Counted from the first letter of the stretch, positions 37,645-50,688 are shown. The stretch: 64,000 nt of DNA from Fistularia commersonii (GCA_037954325.1 JBBMNZ010000018.1:13282501-13346500), one strand, 5' to 3'. Numbers and translations are program-made. The notes: generated from the sequence alone by a model not told the origin.

Positions 37645-38880
37645 AGGACTGGCGAAACTTTGCTAACAACTTTGATACAATTAAGGGAGGAAAACTATAA
37701 TAAGCTAAACATCTCAATGACTTTACTTTTACCATCATATCTGTATAGCTTAGCACATCTGTCTAATTTGATTTAATAATTTACCAGTCAAAATAGTAAA
37801 ATAGGGAGCAACAAATCTTGTTTTTTGTCTGTTTCTATATTTCTTATCTTCTTGAAAATCAGCACATAACGTGAGATACAACTAGACTATAACATTTTGT
37901 CTTCTTACCCTCCTCATGTCTTCATCTATCAGACTTTTTAATTCCTCTTCCCTCAGCCGCAGGGAATCTTCAATCTTTGTAGTTACAGTTAACAGTTAAG
38001 ACAATTATTATCTATTACTGTTATGTTTTTTACTTGAAACTCTGGCACAACAATTTCCTTCGGGATAAATAAAGTTGTTCTCATCTCATCTCTCATCCAG
38101 TTTGCAAAGAGACTCTGGTGGATCCTCAGGAGACATCTATTCTTCATGTGACCATGACTTTTCACCCCCGGGAGGTCACTGTCCAGCACCTCCCCCCCTC
38201 TCCCACCCACCACCACCCCTGCATCACATGTGCAGGGAACTCCTTTAAGCAGCAGCCGTTCACATATTTTGTTCATCTGAGTCATACTGGAGTCATTTTG
38301 TTTCCCTGTTAGATACTTTGCAAGTAAAGTTTAATAATAAAGCATAACTCTAATGACGCATCACAATAAAACATGGATAGGCAGACAAACACAACGATCA
38401 TGTCACAAAGCCCTGATCTCCATCTCAGAAAGAATCTTACATCCTCTGACAACAGGAACAAGTTTCATTATTAGTAAGGTGCAAGGACGTGTCGTATTGA
38501 CGCAGACAAAACACAATGATAGGTAAGAATGACAGCAGTTGTAAGGCCAAGGGGAGCTTCACTGGGGGTGAAATAAAAGAGATTAAACCAAACAAGTTTT
38601 CATTCACTACCCCAAAGCGTAAGGCTGATTTTTTTTTTTTCTTCCACAGGAACAAAGCAATTCATAGGCTCCGCTATTTCTCAGTTACCATGATAATCTG
38701 AGAGCACATTAAATATCTTCATGGACAAACTTCACATCCACACAGTTGGACAGACACCCGGCTCTGCCTGCAGGGCTCCATCTTTGGTAAAATTCAGCTG
38801 GTGTCCAAGAATAAAGTTTCATCCTCGCTGATCAGTTTTTACTTTACCTGTCTTCAGTGAGACAAATAGCACGCTGGTGG
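37645..38880. other. Intergenic DNA between the 5S/MITE block and qpctl
   Basis: No coding exon was found. It contains a LINE-type 3'-end fragment (38020-38093). Near qpctl, TTTATT at 38881-38886 (AATAAA on the minus strand) lies 49 bases past the qpctl stop and is a good polyadenylation signal candidate. Confidence 0.5.
38020..38093 (-). repeat. LINE-type 3'-end fragment (copy 2)
   Basis: This is the reverse complement of the repeat at 7049-7120. The two share TTTATCCCGAAGGAAATTG, then TTGTGCCAGAGTTTCAAGTA and an AT-rich tail. Confidence 0.6.
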
Positions 38881-38934
38881 TTTATTGTGGCGCAATGGCT
38901 GGTTATACTTCCTCGTCTCCTTTGAGTCCCGCGT

Positions 38935-41900
38935 TCAAAAGCCCAGGTACTCAGCCAGAAACACGGCCATGATCTTCGTCAGGTTCTCCACTGTGGGCCG
39001 ATGCATGTTCTCCTCAGTGTCCTCCAGCGTATGCCAAAACCGTGGGAAGGGTGTAGCGATGACATGAAGCACAGGCACGCCTGAGTGGGACAAGAAAGAG
39101 GACAGTGACTCATGCGGTTTTGACATATCTATCACAGCAGACAGAAACTTGACCTATTCTCAAACTAACTTATTAGGATGTGTTTATTATTATTTCTGTG
39201 ATTTTCCTGATCTGAGACTGCAGCAGATGCTTCAAACCCTCAAAATGATATTTAACAAAAATGACAGAAACCTGGATCAATAACCTTGCAAGGGACAAGT
39301 GATTTACTTTTCACAGCTCGCAGTGCAATGGCATCCATTATGCCTGAAGTTGCTGAAGAGGCAGGGAAAAAATAAAAAAAACCTCTGTCAGCTGTAAAGA
39401 CCGAAGCTGCTCTTGCTTTTATTGCAAACGTGCTGATTTATGGCGATACCTGAGCACATCAGCTCTGCATTAGGGAAAAAAAAAAATCAAGTTAATTGCA
39501 AATGACAAATATGGCTAACAGATCATAAACAACTTTGGCTGTTATTAAAATCTGTCAGCGCTCCAAGGTTGGCACAGCTACTTTTCAAAGGGCACACAAA
39601 AGTTAATGATATTTTAACAAGTTGTAGTAGCACATATTTTTAATGAACACCAGAAACTGACAGGTAAAACATTAAAGTTTCACACTTGTTTCTTGATGGA
39701 ATTTTCCAGTATAGTTCAGCAGCAACTACCGCGCTGTATAGATAAATATAAATAAACAGTAAACACACTATAACTACATCAGTATTCCTCTCTGCACTGG
39801 AGGCTGCTATTCATTTAGGACTATTTCTGTAATTTAAATACACCACCAATTATTCTAGTCATTATAATCACAGCCTAGTAATGCGCTGTACAAGTTTCAA
39901 TAAAAATGACGACTGATATCAATTACAATCTACAATAAAATTAAGTGTACAGCGGGGTTATAGTTTCACGTTTAGATCAGGATTTAAAGCTTGACTTGGC
40001 AGCTGATCACCGCTCACAAATAAAGGCTGAAATGCATGAATTACTATTTGATGATTATTTGAAGGCCTTTCAATTTCCTAAATAGTCACTGGAAACACAA
40101 ACAGAAACTCGTTCCGATAATTTAAAAGGAAACCGTTGAAAAGATTAGACTAGAATTTGTAACAGAAGACTGAATGCCATGAACATCCTCTTTCAGGGAG
40201 TTGTGATGGAAAAAAAGAACATCAAAATAATATTGAGATGTCAAAGACATTTGGATTTTTGCCACATTTTCCATCTGTTTTTCACATCTGGAAAATTAAT
40301 CAAACATTTCTTTTTTTAAAAAAGTTTCCAGGAAGCAAGGGAGATTTTGTCTGACAGAGGTTGTTTTGCAGAGCTCAACTAAAACTGTGTTCGTCACAAT
40401 CACTTACCTTTATGGAGGAAGGGGATGTGGTCGTCCTGTACGGGTCCGAGGTAGACGTCCTTTCTGAAGTAGGTCTGCTCGGAGGGATGTGACGTCAGCA
40501 GACCCTGCCGATGGAGTCTCTTCTCTGACAATGTAGGCAGATTGGAGCATGTTTAAAAGAAATAGGCAACGTCAAATGGCACCGTAAAAACTGATCAGCA
40601 TCTCTTGAAATGTACCTGCAGCGATCAAACGGTCAAACCAGCGTGCCGTGTTATCAAAGTGATTTGCGATCAGTGGGTCGGGACCGCCGAGGAGATCCAG
40701 CAGCACAAACAGATCCTTGGGAGAATATAAATTCAGAGCAGAAATGGTCAGACAAATTGTAACCGATACGTAAAGAATGGATCAGAATCGTTGATATTCG
40801 AATATAATACCGAACAAAGTCACGTGACATGGAAGGGCCAAAGTGAGGAGCTTATTTGTGCTCATCTTGAACTTTCCTCGTTTCCAGTCCCAGAAGGAGG
40901 ATCAGCATTTTCACACGAGGATGCTGCTATTGTTAAGTTTAACAGAACTTCTAAATTTAGCCTTTTCATTCATAATTGAGTGTGTCTTATTCCAGAGGAG
41001 AGAGTGACCTTGAAGGGGGTGTATTTGTGCACGCCATCGCACAGCTTCCTCACCACAGCCTGGAGCAGCGTAGTGTGATCGGAGCCAGCGGGGTGAGGCG
41101 TGATGGCCATTCGCTCGGCCAGGTGGCGCGAGCCGTACAGCGAGTCAGTGGCCGTCCACTCCTCGAACGACTCCTCCCCGTCGAAAAATACGAGCTGGAG
41201 AGACACTGGAAGTTTCTAGGGAGGGAACGGGGAGGTGAGAGAATCTCATTAAGAAGCGCTTTTCACAAAGTAACGATTAAGAGTCGTCTGTCGGGAGTGC
41301 TGTCGCAGCATTTCTGTACGTGCGTGTGAGTCTAAATAAAGACATCGCACCCTCTGCTGAGACAAAAATGATGACTGCTGCGCTCAGCATTTCGCCATCA
41401 CGCTGCGGCAAGTGATGACAATAACCTTGGCTGCCTCCATTTTTGCAGCTTCAATTATCACAATTTGTTTTTGTTTTTTTTTCTAAATCTTTGGTTATTG
41501 ATGAAAACAAAAACTGTTTTTTTTTGGAGTCAAATGACTACATTTTAAATTCGAAGTCCCTCCTCTGCTGTCATCGCATTATACCATCAATCCAAATCAA
41601 TACACATCAGACTGAGGTGAAAATATGACGTTCTTTTGTTGCCTACCTTTGCAAGTAGAATTACTTTACTCGCGTGAAATACTTGAACACACCTGCTGTT
41701 TGAAAGCCCTTAGCTGATTATCCAAAGAGGTTGCAAGTTCCAATATCATAGCGCAGGGAACCGCCGAGTCGCTGGCCCCAAGAAACACCCTCTCCGGGGC
41801 TCTGGGGTCCGGGGGCAGAGCCTTTGAGTCGTAATGGCAGGTGAGCAGCAGCCTGCGCGGGGCCGAAGGATCCAGCGTGGCCACGATGTTGTTGAATGTG

Positions 41901-43177
41901 ACCTGTCCACGCGGCGTGGAAGCCTGGAAGGAATCTATTTCTATGTTCCAGCCAGCTGTCAGTGAGGACAGCGTGGATGTGATATGCTGATGAAGAAGTG
42001 GAGAACGTGCGTTAAAGGTGAAGCAGAAGAGTGAATAAAAAGAGGTGAACTATCGGGGTTACCTGCCGGACCGTCACGCTGCCTTGAGTTCCCGGCAGCC
42101 GCTCTATTAGAATGGATCTGAAGTGAGTCTCCCACAGGCGAGTCCCGTCCACCTGGAACGCCAGCCGCCGAATTTGAGCCGGAGAGCATTTGCTGGGTTT
42201 GTGGGACAGCTAAAGGGACATACAGTGAAAGATCAGAAAAAAGGGCAGCCAATAAAACGTACGAAAAAAAGACAGGTGTAGTAGCTTCAGAGATACAAAT
42301 TGTGGTTGCAGAGGTGTGAACACCCACCCATTGTAATGAATGCAATCCAAATAATAAATAAATAGATCTTAAAAAAAAGCACAACAGACATGTGGCCTGT
42401 GTTTGAACACCCCCCCCCAAAACAAATGGTTTCAAACTTTGGTATTTTTATTCCACTCCAACAAATCCCAATCATTGTAACTAAGAGTCTTTCATTCAGC
42501 TCATATTACCCTTGACCCTTTTCATTCATTTTTCATTCATTATAGCAGAGAATTTGATTTTTTTTGGCCATCTTTCAATGAAACATTGTGGAGGTGTGAG
42601 ACAAGGAAGAGCTCCACACTAACTTTGCGTCATTGAAACTGACTCTGGCTTCCCCTCTTCTTTACATAGAACAAGTGTTGTGATTATGTTTTTAATGCAA
42701 AGATGTTTTTTTTTCTCTCATTGAGAAAAGAGAGGTCCACGAAGGTGATGCTGAGCTAGAGTTAGAAAACACCTCCTAAAAACAACATATGCACAAGAGA
42801 TCCCTGTTTAAGAGAAGCCGTGAGAAAAGACACACCTGCTCCCACGGCATGTAAACGATGATCTGTCAGTTCATTTCGCAATATCCACACACTTTACAAT
42901 GAAATCCCTCAATCTGTCGAGATTTCCTTATCATCGCGACTCTCTCTCACACACACACACAAACACACTTTCTTACTCTGTCTTTGCTCAGATCCACCGC
43001 CGGCCTGCGGTTCACATGTGCACCGGCCGTGTCATCGGACAGGTAGATCCCAAGAACCGCAGCGAGAACCAGAACCCCGGCGAGACAGAGCAGCAGCACC
43101 CGGGCCCGGGGCACCCACTGCCGGTCACAGCCCCCGCCGGGCTGCAGGGGTTTGTACCGCCGGCTGGATCTGGACAT
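38935..43177 (-). CDS. qpctl: Glutaminyl-peptide cyclotransferase-like (QPCTL)
   Basis: QPCTL is a Golgi-resident zinc enzyme that converts N-terminal glutamine or glutamate to pyroglutamate. Coding exons, 5' to 3': 43177-42977, 42209-42063, 41986-41693, 41215-41009, 40715-40616, 40524-40408, 39080-38935; all in phase, 403 aa (human 382). After a basic start (MSRSSRRYKPLQ) a single membrane anchor spans about residues 26-46 (VLLLCLAGVLVLAAVLGIYL), giving type II topology. The M28-like catalytic part has the expected metal and catalytic residues: Asp169 in CHYDSK, Asp189 in GASDSAVPCA, Glu228/Glu229 in DGEESFEEW, DDHIPF at 347-352, and His372 in PRFWHT. The C-terminus VFLAEYLGF matches the family. 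An upstream in-frame Met exists (43291); the downstream one is preferred because it precedes the basic, membrane-anchor N-terminus directly. Confidence 0.96.
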
Positions 43178-43699
43178 GACCGGAGGCGCGGAGAGTCTCT
43201 CGCTGCTGCGTCGTCGTCGTCGTTCGGCTACGTGTCCAAAACGACTAGCATGTAGGAGGGAAGATCCACCGGAGGCGGAGAACCCGAGCAACCGTTCTTA
43301 CGGTTGTCGGTGTCGTCCCTTCTGCCTTCCCCGTCCTAAAAACAACGCCGGCTTCCCACCTCCCGGGGGACATGCTTGACTTTCTGCTTCTCCGCGCAAG
43401 TTATATCGAAAAAAAAGTCTTGCGCCTCTTCCATCCCCCGGCCGCCGGCGCAGAGCGACAGACTCTTATTTCCCTCGTTTTCGAGCCGGAGAACTTAGTT
43501 CTGAATGGCAAAACTGTTTCATTTACTTATTCATTCGAGCAATTGGAATAAAATGTAAGTTGCATGTATTCTTGGTGGATATCACGCCATCCCGGGGCGA
43601 TGATGCTTCTTCTTTCCAGCCAATTCAGGTGGTTTGCGCACGGCTTGCAAGGGCGCTATCGCCCCCTACCGGTCAATGCTCAGAATTGCTCCAGATAAA

Positions 43700-43800
43700 G
43701 AAGTCCCAAAAGAAAAGAAAAGAAAAGAAAAGAAAAGAAAAGAAAAGAAAAGAAAAGATAAACCCTATTGATCCCCAAAGGGGGGATTCCTTTGTCACAG
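43700..43800 (+). repeat. (AAAAG)n tract with LINE-type 3' tail
   Basis: About ten AAAAG units (43711-43756) lead into ATTGATCCCCAAAGG and ATTCCTTTGTCACAGCAGC, a sequence type found at the 3' ends of fish L2-like LINEs. It lies between qpctl and rrm1. Confidence 0.6.
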
Positions 43801-43809
43801 CAGCGTAAC

Positions 43810-44850
43810 AGTTCCATCCATCCATCTTCTGCCACTTATGATATTTTATCCACGGGTTGAAACTTCCTTCATCGTATAAAAGAAAAATAATTTTCAGACA
43901 GGAAGCTGTGGATCCTTATTAGTTTAACGGGCTTCAAGTATGTCAATTGAATCTTGAAACATACTGCAGCGAGTCTAAATTACGCCCAATCAGTTAGAAA
44001 ACATGATCTTTTTATTAAGTTTGAAGAAAATCGGTTTACGTGGAAAATATAAGGGGCTTATATTAGTCTGTGTAATTCTTCCCAAATCTAGAATCGAGGT
44101 CCTGATGTAGAATCCTGGGTCAAAAGTGCTTTTCTTCTCTTTCAACCAACAATTATATTGATATTAAGACAATAGAGTTCACATTGATCTTCCCCTATAC
44201 AGACTGAATGTTGTTTACTCTTCAGATTTGAAACTCAAAAGATTCTATGCCAGATTTAATAAACATATTAAAGTGATCGAGCAGTTTCTTTCTTTCCTGG
44301 TCTGTCTTATCATTTTTTTTGTTTATCATTCAACATTTTGAATACGCTTATTTTAATTCTTGACAATTTCCAGTGTATCAGTCTTGATTGTTTAAGCAAG
44401 AAACTTTCTGTCTGTAGTAAGGTGGTGCCATTTGATTTTGAAAAGAAAGGTTTATAAGAAAACTATCGATAAAACCTAAAGACTGCAGAATCATTTCAGT
44501 CAGATAAAATAAGCAATAGTTGTAGTGTGAAGGGAAAAAACATGAATCGTTTACACTTTGCCAAAGGTGAATAAAACTTCTGACTCTTAAGTTTCTCCTT
44601 TCCCCAGCTATGCAATATTTAGACTTAAAGCTTTTACATTTTGCAAATATGAACATGGATATCGATTAATTCTTGAACTGTTGTAGTTTGCATTAGTTAA
44701 TATGGATGGCTGTTCACGGATCTTGTTTCTCGGCATGTCTGGACATGATTATTTCCTGCTGAAATTACTAAAGCAAATCTTTGACCTACTTCTTCAGGTT
44801 CCTCCCAGATCTCGCCAAATTGGTGATCATGAAAAAAACGGGAAACGGGT
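43810..44850. other. Intergenic DNA between qpctl and rrm1
   Basis: The two genes are divergent: the qpctl start is at 43177 and the rrm1 start at 45129. This AT-rich stretch has no supported exon. It separates the GC-rich qpctl 5' end from the rrm1 promoter, so the two probably do not share a promoter. Confidence 0.45.
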
Positions 44851-44859
44851 GAGTACAGT

Positions 44860-44996
44860 GATTGGCTCACGGTCGCTTAAGCCCGCCCCCTCTCACCACT
44901 GATTCGTCTAAAATTGCTTGTCAGTCTTCACTACCGGAAGTGACGCCTCCGGTACAAATACAGCTTTTAGCGGGTTTTTGGATGAATATTCCCGCT
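44860..44996 (+). promoter_or_regulatory. rrm1 promoter elements
   Basis: In order: an inverted CCAAT box (GATTGGCTC, 44860), a GC box (GCCCGCCCCC, 44881-44890), an ETS site joined to a CRE half-site (ACCGGAAGTGACG, 44933-44945) and an E2F-like ATTCCCGC (44988-44995). They lie 130-270 bases upstream of the rrm1 ATG. The CCAAT/E2F combination fits a gene induced at G1/S; the binding proteins are inferred from motif type. Confidence 0.5.
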
Positions 44997-45128
44997 TTTT
45001 CGTCCGTTCGAGGTCGGACCCAGTGGTCGCTTACACATTTTCCAACGGCGTGTCGCAGTCCGAGCCGTTGCCGGGGACCGGAGCTCAGTTCTTCAGGACA
45101 CTGACAGTTGAGATCATCCGGCGCAAAC

Positions 45129-48100
45129 ATGCATGTCATCAAGAGAGGTGAGCAACTGTCCTTTTTGCAACGCACTTTACCGGGCCTTTTCATTGTTAAT
45201 AAGAATTGTTTAGGTCTTTGGAAATGTCGTAAATAGCTTTTTTTCTTTAAATTGCGTGATTTTATGTAATTTACTTTAAGAAGGTGATTCAGCACTTGAC
45301 GATTAGTTCACATTGCATCATGACATGCTAGTTACACTTGTTTCTCGCTCCGGCTAGCAACACTCACCCAAAATAACATGGCTCTTTCCGATTTAATACA
45401 CTTTCAAACGTATTCGTGATGATTTTTCAAGCTGCGTTATTTGTGTCCGAGTTATTGTTTGCCGCTTAGTTTATGTCATCTCTCATGACAATAGCCTTTG
45501 TGTTGGTTGGCGCCAAAAGGCGAAGTTACACAAACTAGATGTCAATCATGGACGGAGAGGCACCGGAAATCTGTGTCCGGAAGTGATCGCATCTCATTTC
45601 CGGAAATTATGTTACCCTTTTATTTATTTTATATTCTTTCTTTTTAATTTATTTTTTTTGTACTGACGCTTAAAAATGTGTGGATAAATTACAATAAAAA
45701 CTTAAGAGAGTGTTTAACTTCTTGTGGTCACAAGTGGCTAGACAAAAAAAAAAATGTTTTGACCATTATAGTGAATTTAGACATCTAAGTAGGAGTGGCA
45801 TTATTCTCCAAAACCTGTTCTGATGTTGATCCTGCTTGATGAGTTTATTGTAATAAGCAGTATTGGATCTGTGGAATGGTTCTCATTTAGAATAGAAGAA
45901 CAGCTGCCTAAATACAATGAAGAGACTTAACTGTGGTAATCATAATCTCTATTTGAGCAGAATGACACCTTGTGAAGTCCATGCAGTCGGTCATGAGCAT
46001 CAACACAATAAATATATAAAAACAATGGCATTGGAGCAAAGTCTGGATTCTGCCATGTGCAATTTTTGCAGTTTTTCATGAAGCCATCAAACTATTTTAA
46101 GTAACTATTCTACAAACACCCCGTCTGATTTCAGAGGCAGTGCTTGTTATAAAAGCCCTTATTTGAATGCTTTTTTTCCCCAAAATTTTTTTTGTTTTAA
46201 AAAAATGGGTTGTCTTTTCTTTTCCTCCCTCAGATGGACGCCAGGAGCGCGTCATGTTCGATAAAATCACCTCTCGCATCCAGAAGCTTTGCTATGGTCT
46301 CAACTCCGACTTTGTGGATCCGGCTCAGATCACCATGAAGGTGATTCAGGGTTTGTATAGCGGCGTCACCACCGTGGAGCTCGACACCCTGGCATCAGAG
46401 ATCGCCGCCACCCTGACCACGAAATATCCCGATTATGCCATCCTCGCCGCTCGCATTGCTGTCTCTAACCTCCACAAAGAGACGAAGAAGGTGTTCAGTG
46501 ACGTGATGGAGGATCTGTTCAACTACATCAACCCGCTGAACAAACGCCACTCCCCCATGATCTCCAAGGAGACGCTTGACATTATTCTCGAGCACAAAGA
46601 CCGCCTCAATTCTGCCATCATTTATGACCGTGATTTCTCTTACAACTTCTTTGGGTTCAAGACCCTGGAGAGGTCCTACCTGCTGAAGATCAACGGCAAG
46701 GTGGCCGAGAGACCACAGCACATGCTGATGAGAGTAGCCGTTGGAATCCACAAAACTGACATCGACGCTGCCATCGAGACGTACAACCTGCTCTCCGAGA
46801 AGTGGTTCACTCACGCCTCGCCGACTCTTTTCAACGCCGGCACCAACAGGCCACAACTGTCGAGCTGCTTCTTGCTCGCAATGAAGGACGACAGCATCGA
46901 GGGCATCTACGATACGCTGAAGCACTGCGCCCTCATCTCCAAATCAGCCGGAGGCATTGGCGTGGCGGTCAGCTGCATCAGATCCACAGGTAGCTACATT
47001 GCAGGCACCAATGGCAACTCCAACGGGTTGGTCCCAATGCTGAGGGTTTATAACAACACTGCTCGCTATGTTGACCAGGGAGGCAATAAAAGACCCGGAG
47101 CATTCGCCATCTATCTGGAGCCATGGCACTTTGATGTCTTTGACTTCCTGGAGCTGAAGAAGAACACGGGGAAAGAGGAGCAAAGAGCTCGAGACTTGTT
47201 CTATGCCCTGTGGATCCCTGATCTCTTCATGAAGAGAGTGGAGAGCAACCAAGACTGGTCTCTCATGTGTCCGAGCGAGTGTCCTGGGTTGGATGAGTGC
47301 TGGGGTGAGGAGTTCGAGGCTCTGTACACCAAGTATGAAAAGGAAGGCAGGGTGAAGCGCGTGGTGAAAGCACAGCAGCTTTGGTACGCCATCATCGAGT
47401 CGCAGACCGAAACCGGCACGCCGTACATGCTGTACAAAGATGCCTGCAACAGGAAGAGCAACCAGCAGAACTTGGGAACCATCAAGTGCAGCAACCTGTG
47501 CACGGAGATCGTGGAGTTCACCAGCCAGGACGAGGTGGCCGTGTGTAACCTGGCGTCCATCGCGTTGAACATGTACGCCACCGCAGAGCGGACTTACGAC
47601 TTTAAGAAGCTGGCCTACGTGACCAAGGTAATCGTGAAGAACTTGAACAAGATCATCGACCTTAACTTCTACCCAGTGCCCGAAGCAGAGAACTCCAACA
47701 AACGCCACCGACCTATCGGTATCGGTGTCCAGGGTTTGGCAGACGCCTTCATCCTGATGCGTTACCCCTTCGAGAGCCCAGAGGCCCAGCTGCTCAACAT
47801 TCAGATTTTCGAAACCATTTACTACGCCGCTCTCGAGGCCAGCTGCGAGCTCGCCGCCGAGTTCGGCGCCTACGAGACGTATCCCGGCTCTCCGGTCAGC
47901 AAGGGCGTCCTCCAGTATGACATGTGGAACAAGACGCCGACAGACCTGTGGGACTGGAAGATGCTCAAGGAGAAAATCGCAAAGCACGGCGTGAGGAACA
48001 GTCTGCTGCTGGCCCCCATGCCCACCGCCTCCACCGCCCAGATCCTGGGCAACAATGAGTCCATAGAGGCGTACACCAGCAACCTGTACACCCGCAGGGT

Positions 48101-48781
48101 GCTCTCCGGAGAGTTTCAGATCGTCAACCCCCACCTTCTCAAAGACCTGACTGAGAGAGGCCTGTGGAACGAGGACATGAAGAACAGACTGATCGCTCAA
48201 AACGGCTCCATTCAGGTAAACATATGTTAGAGAGATGGCTTAAACCCCACTTTAATAGAAGAAATTTCGCTAAATGTCCAGTTGTAATGTCAAATCCTTT
48301 CCACCCTCACCAGGACATCGACGGTATTCCAGAAGACCTCAAGCAATTGTATAAGACCGTGTGGGAAATCTCCCAGAAGACTGTGCTAAAGATGGCGGCC
48401 GACAGAGGCGCCTTCATCGACCAGAGCCAGTCCCTGAACATCCACATCGCCGAGCCCAACTACGGCAAACTGACCAGCATGCACTTCTATGGCTGGAAAC
48501 AGGTAAGTAAAGCAGGACTTCAAAAAAAGAAAAGTAGCCAGCTGTTAATTACTTCTTGTATTAACCTGCCACCATCTCTTTCGTCTCAGGGTCTGAAGAC
48601 CGGAATGTACTACTTGCGGACCAAGCCCGCCGCCAACCCCATTCAGTTCACCCTCAACAAGGAGAAGCTGCAGGAAGCGCGGACCGAAAGCCCATCCCAG
48701 CAGGACCTCAAGGAGCGCAACACGGCCGCCATGGTCTGCTCCCTGGAGAACCGAGACGAGTGCCTCATGTGTGGCTCCTAA
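45129..48781 (+). CDS. rrm1: Ribonucleoside-diphosphate reductase large subunit (RRM1)
   Basis: RRM1 is the catalytic and regulatory alpha subunit of class I ribonucleotide reductase, which makes dNDPs from NDPs with the small subunit RRM2 or p53R2. Exons: 45129-45147 (MHVIKR and one base), 46234-48215, 48314-48502, 48590-48781; in phase, 793 aa (human 792). The N-terminal ATP-cone region is present (residues 1 to about 90). The active-site set is complete: Cys218 (LSSCFLLAM), Asn427, Cys429 and Glu431 (NLCTEIVE) and Cys444 (VAVCNLAS). The C-terminal redox pair is Cys788/Cys791 in DECLMCGS. The surprise is the structure: codons 7-667 lie in one exon, where mammalian RRM1 is split by many introns. 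Codon use is clean and there are no disruptions, so the gene looks functional. An E2F-type site lies in intron 1 (45509-45518). AATAAA is at 49239. Confidence 0.98.
45509..45518 (-). promoter_or_regulatory. E2F-type site TTTTGGCGCC in rrm1 intron 1
   Basis: The plus strand reads GGCGCCAAAA, the reverse complement of a near-perfect E2F consensus (TTTSGCGC). It lies about 360 bases into the first rrm1 intron, and it fits the cell-cycle control known for this gene in other animals. Confidence 0.4.
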
Positions 48782-50414
48782 ATGTTGTTCACGTCTGCAG
48801 TCGGCGCCATTGTTGTATTACAGCTTTTTGTTTTGTTTTTTGTATAGAATTCATGTTAATATAAATAATCTTACACAAAGTGGCTGTGCATGAACTAAAG
48901 GCCTAATTCACAAACTATTATTAAAACTAGTTTTGTGCACCGAGGACTCAGACCAACGTCCCCTATGCAGTAGCTATTTTGTGTTTCAGTGGGAACATTC
49001 ATGGTGCGGGAACACTTCACTGTTTTGCCCATAGGCATGAAGCGTTATTTATTGTCTTCATCCTCTGGTCATGGGAGATATGAATGCATAGCTCACGATT
49101 TTTGATTAAAACTGTGTTGCAATGTCTGCCCTGTGTTGCGGATGTAAAGTAGAAGCTCTTCTGAATCTGAAAGCCTTGAGGTATGAAGGTGTATTCTGTG
49201 CATCCAGGGTCAAAAATGAGAACTCTTGGTCATTTTTAATAAAATCAGTCCAAATGCTGCAGGGTTGATGTAGTTATTTTTTAATATATTTTTTTTTATA
49301 TAAAATGATGAAAACATAATTTACACTTTTAAATGTACACTTATTACAGCCCAACAACAACCAAGAGGAAAGATGATAGAAAACAAACCAGTTTTGTACA
49401 GACATCAAATTGAACAGTACCCTCTCGTCTTCACTATTGTCTGCAACAGTGACAAGTGTTAAAAAATAAATTATCAAAATATTTAACATCTAAAAAAAAA
49501 AAACCTAGTCATACAACATAATCATTAAACTTAAGGTATTGATTTGTTCATGGGTCACACTGAATGCTATAAATAGCTTCAAATTATACATCAGCAAAAT
49601 GTATGTAGATTTTAAGAAAAGATCCTTTTAAACATGTAAATCTAAGTAAGACTGGCAGATGCTCGAACGGCAGCGACACCTGTGAAGCTGCATGACCGAA
49701 GGAACGACTGGAGGAGTTACAGGAGTCACTTCTAATGCTGGAAGCTGAAAAGGTCCGTCCATTTCGGCGCATTGGTCAAAACATGAAGAGTTTAAGAGTC
49801 CCACCTGCAGGGGTGCGGCTGCAGAGGGACAAGGAAGAGACTGGCGGTTTCCGAGGGCCGAAGAGGAGAAATGTCTGCAGCTGTGTCGGTGAAAGGATGG
49901 TGTGCACAGTGCGGAATCAGTTCCGGATCAAACGATCACGCGGAAAAGTTCAAGATATGTTTACCCGCTGGTCGCAAGACAACGATTCACCATAAACCAG
50001 TCTGACCGGAGATTTTTAAAGGGAAAGCTACAGCGGTAAAAACAGTATGGCAGATGATGCGTTTCACGACGTGTTTGCCTCCGCGCCATGGTTTAGAGTC
50101 ATTGTCCAGCATCTCGAGGAACCTGAGTGAGTTGGAAAATAAACAAACAGTTCCAGTCAGCCCAGGGAAGAGAAACCTCCTGATGATCGAGGCGGCGGTA
50201 TTTCGTTACAGTCGTATCGGAAAAGAACCCGGGAGGTCGAAACATGTTCACGCAGACTCCAGTGCAGGGCAGTACCGAGCGTTCAGTACCAGGGTCCACA
50301 ACTCACACACACTTCTTTATGAAAAATAGATATAGTAGACAAGTTAACTGAGCAAGCAAACTGTATAAATAGTGTCCTTTTTTGGGTTGTAATCCACTCT
50401 CCCTCTCTCTCTCA

Positions 50415-50430
50415 AACACACACACACACA

Positions 50431-50488
<58 letters not shown>
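50415..50488. repeat. (CA)n microsatellite
   Basis: About 35 CA units, interrupted once by CGCG. The longest dinucleotide run in the window. Confidence 0.95.
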
Positions 50489-50489
<1 letters not shown>

Positions 50490-50649
50490 TCCAACATGAA
50501 GGAGCTTCTGTTTGAGTTTTACACACTGCATGTTTTTCTAGAAGCACACTGTGCTGGAAGACGCCGCTTCACTTGGAATAGCATGCAAAGACAACAAAGT
50601 CGGATGGGATGGGCTTCATGCTCTGGTGTGAGGTCCCTTCTCCCTCCTG

Positions 50650-50687
<38 letters not shown>

Positions 50688-50688
50688 T
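50650..50688. repeat. (TG)n microsatellite
   Basis: About 18 perfect TG units, roughly 160 bases from the preceding (CA)n tract and of opposite sense, so the two could pair. Confidence 0.95.

Noticed and set aside
46944..48200. 418-codon ORF antisense to rrm1
   Set aside because: It is the mirror of a long GC-rich coding exon; rrm1 has every catalytic residue and clean splice junctions.
49590..50300. Minus-strand ORFs with cysteine-rich ends (for example CRCRSSICQSY) and good-looking acceptors
   Set aside because: The two open stretches do not join in phase at the available donors, no start or family was recognised, and a plus-strand ORF of similar length overlaps. Treated as chance.
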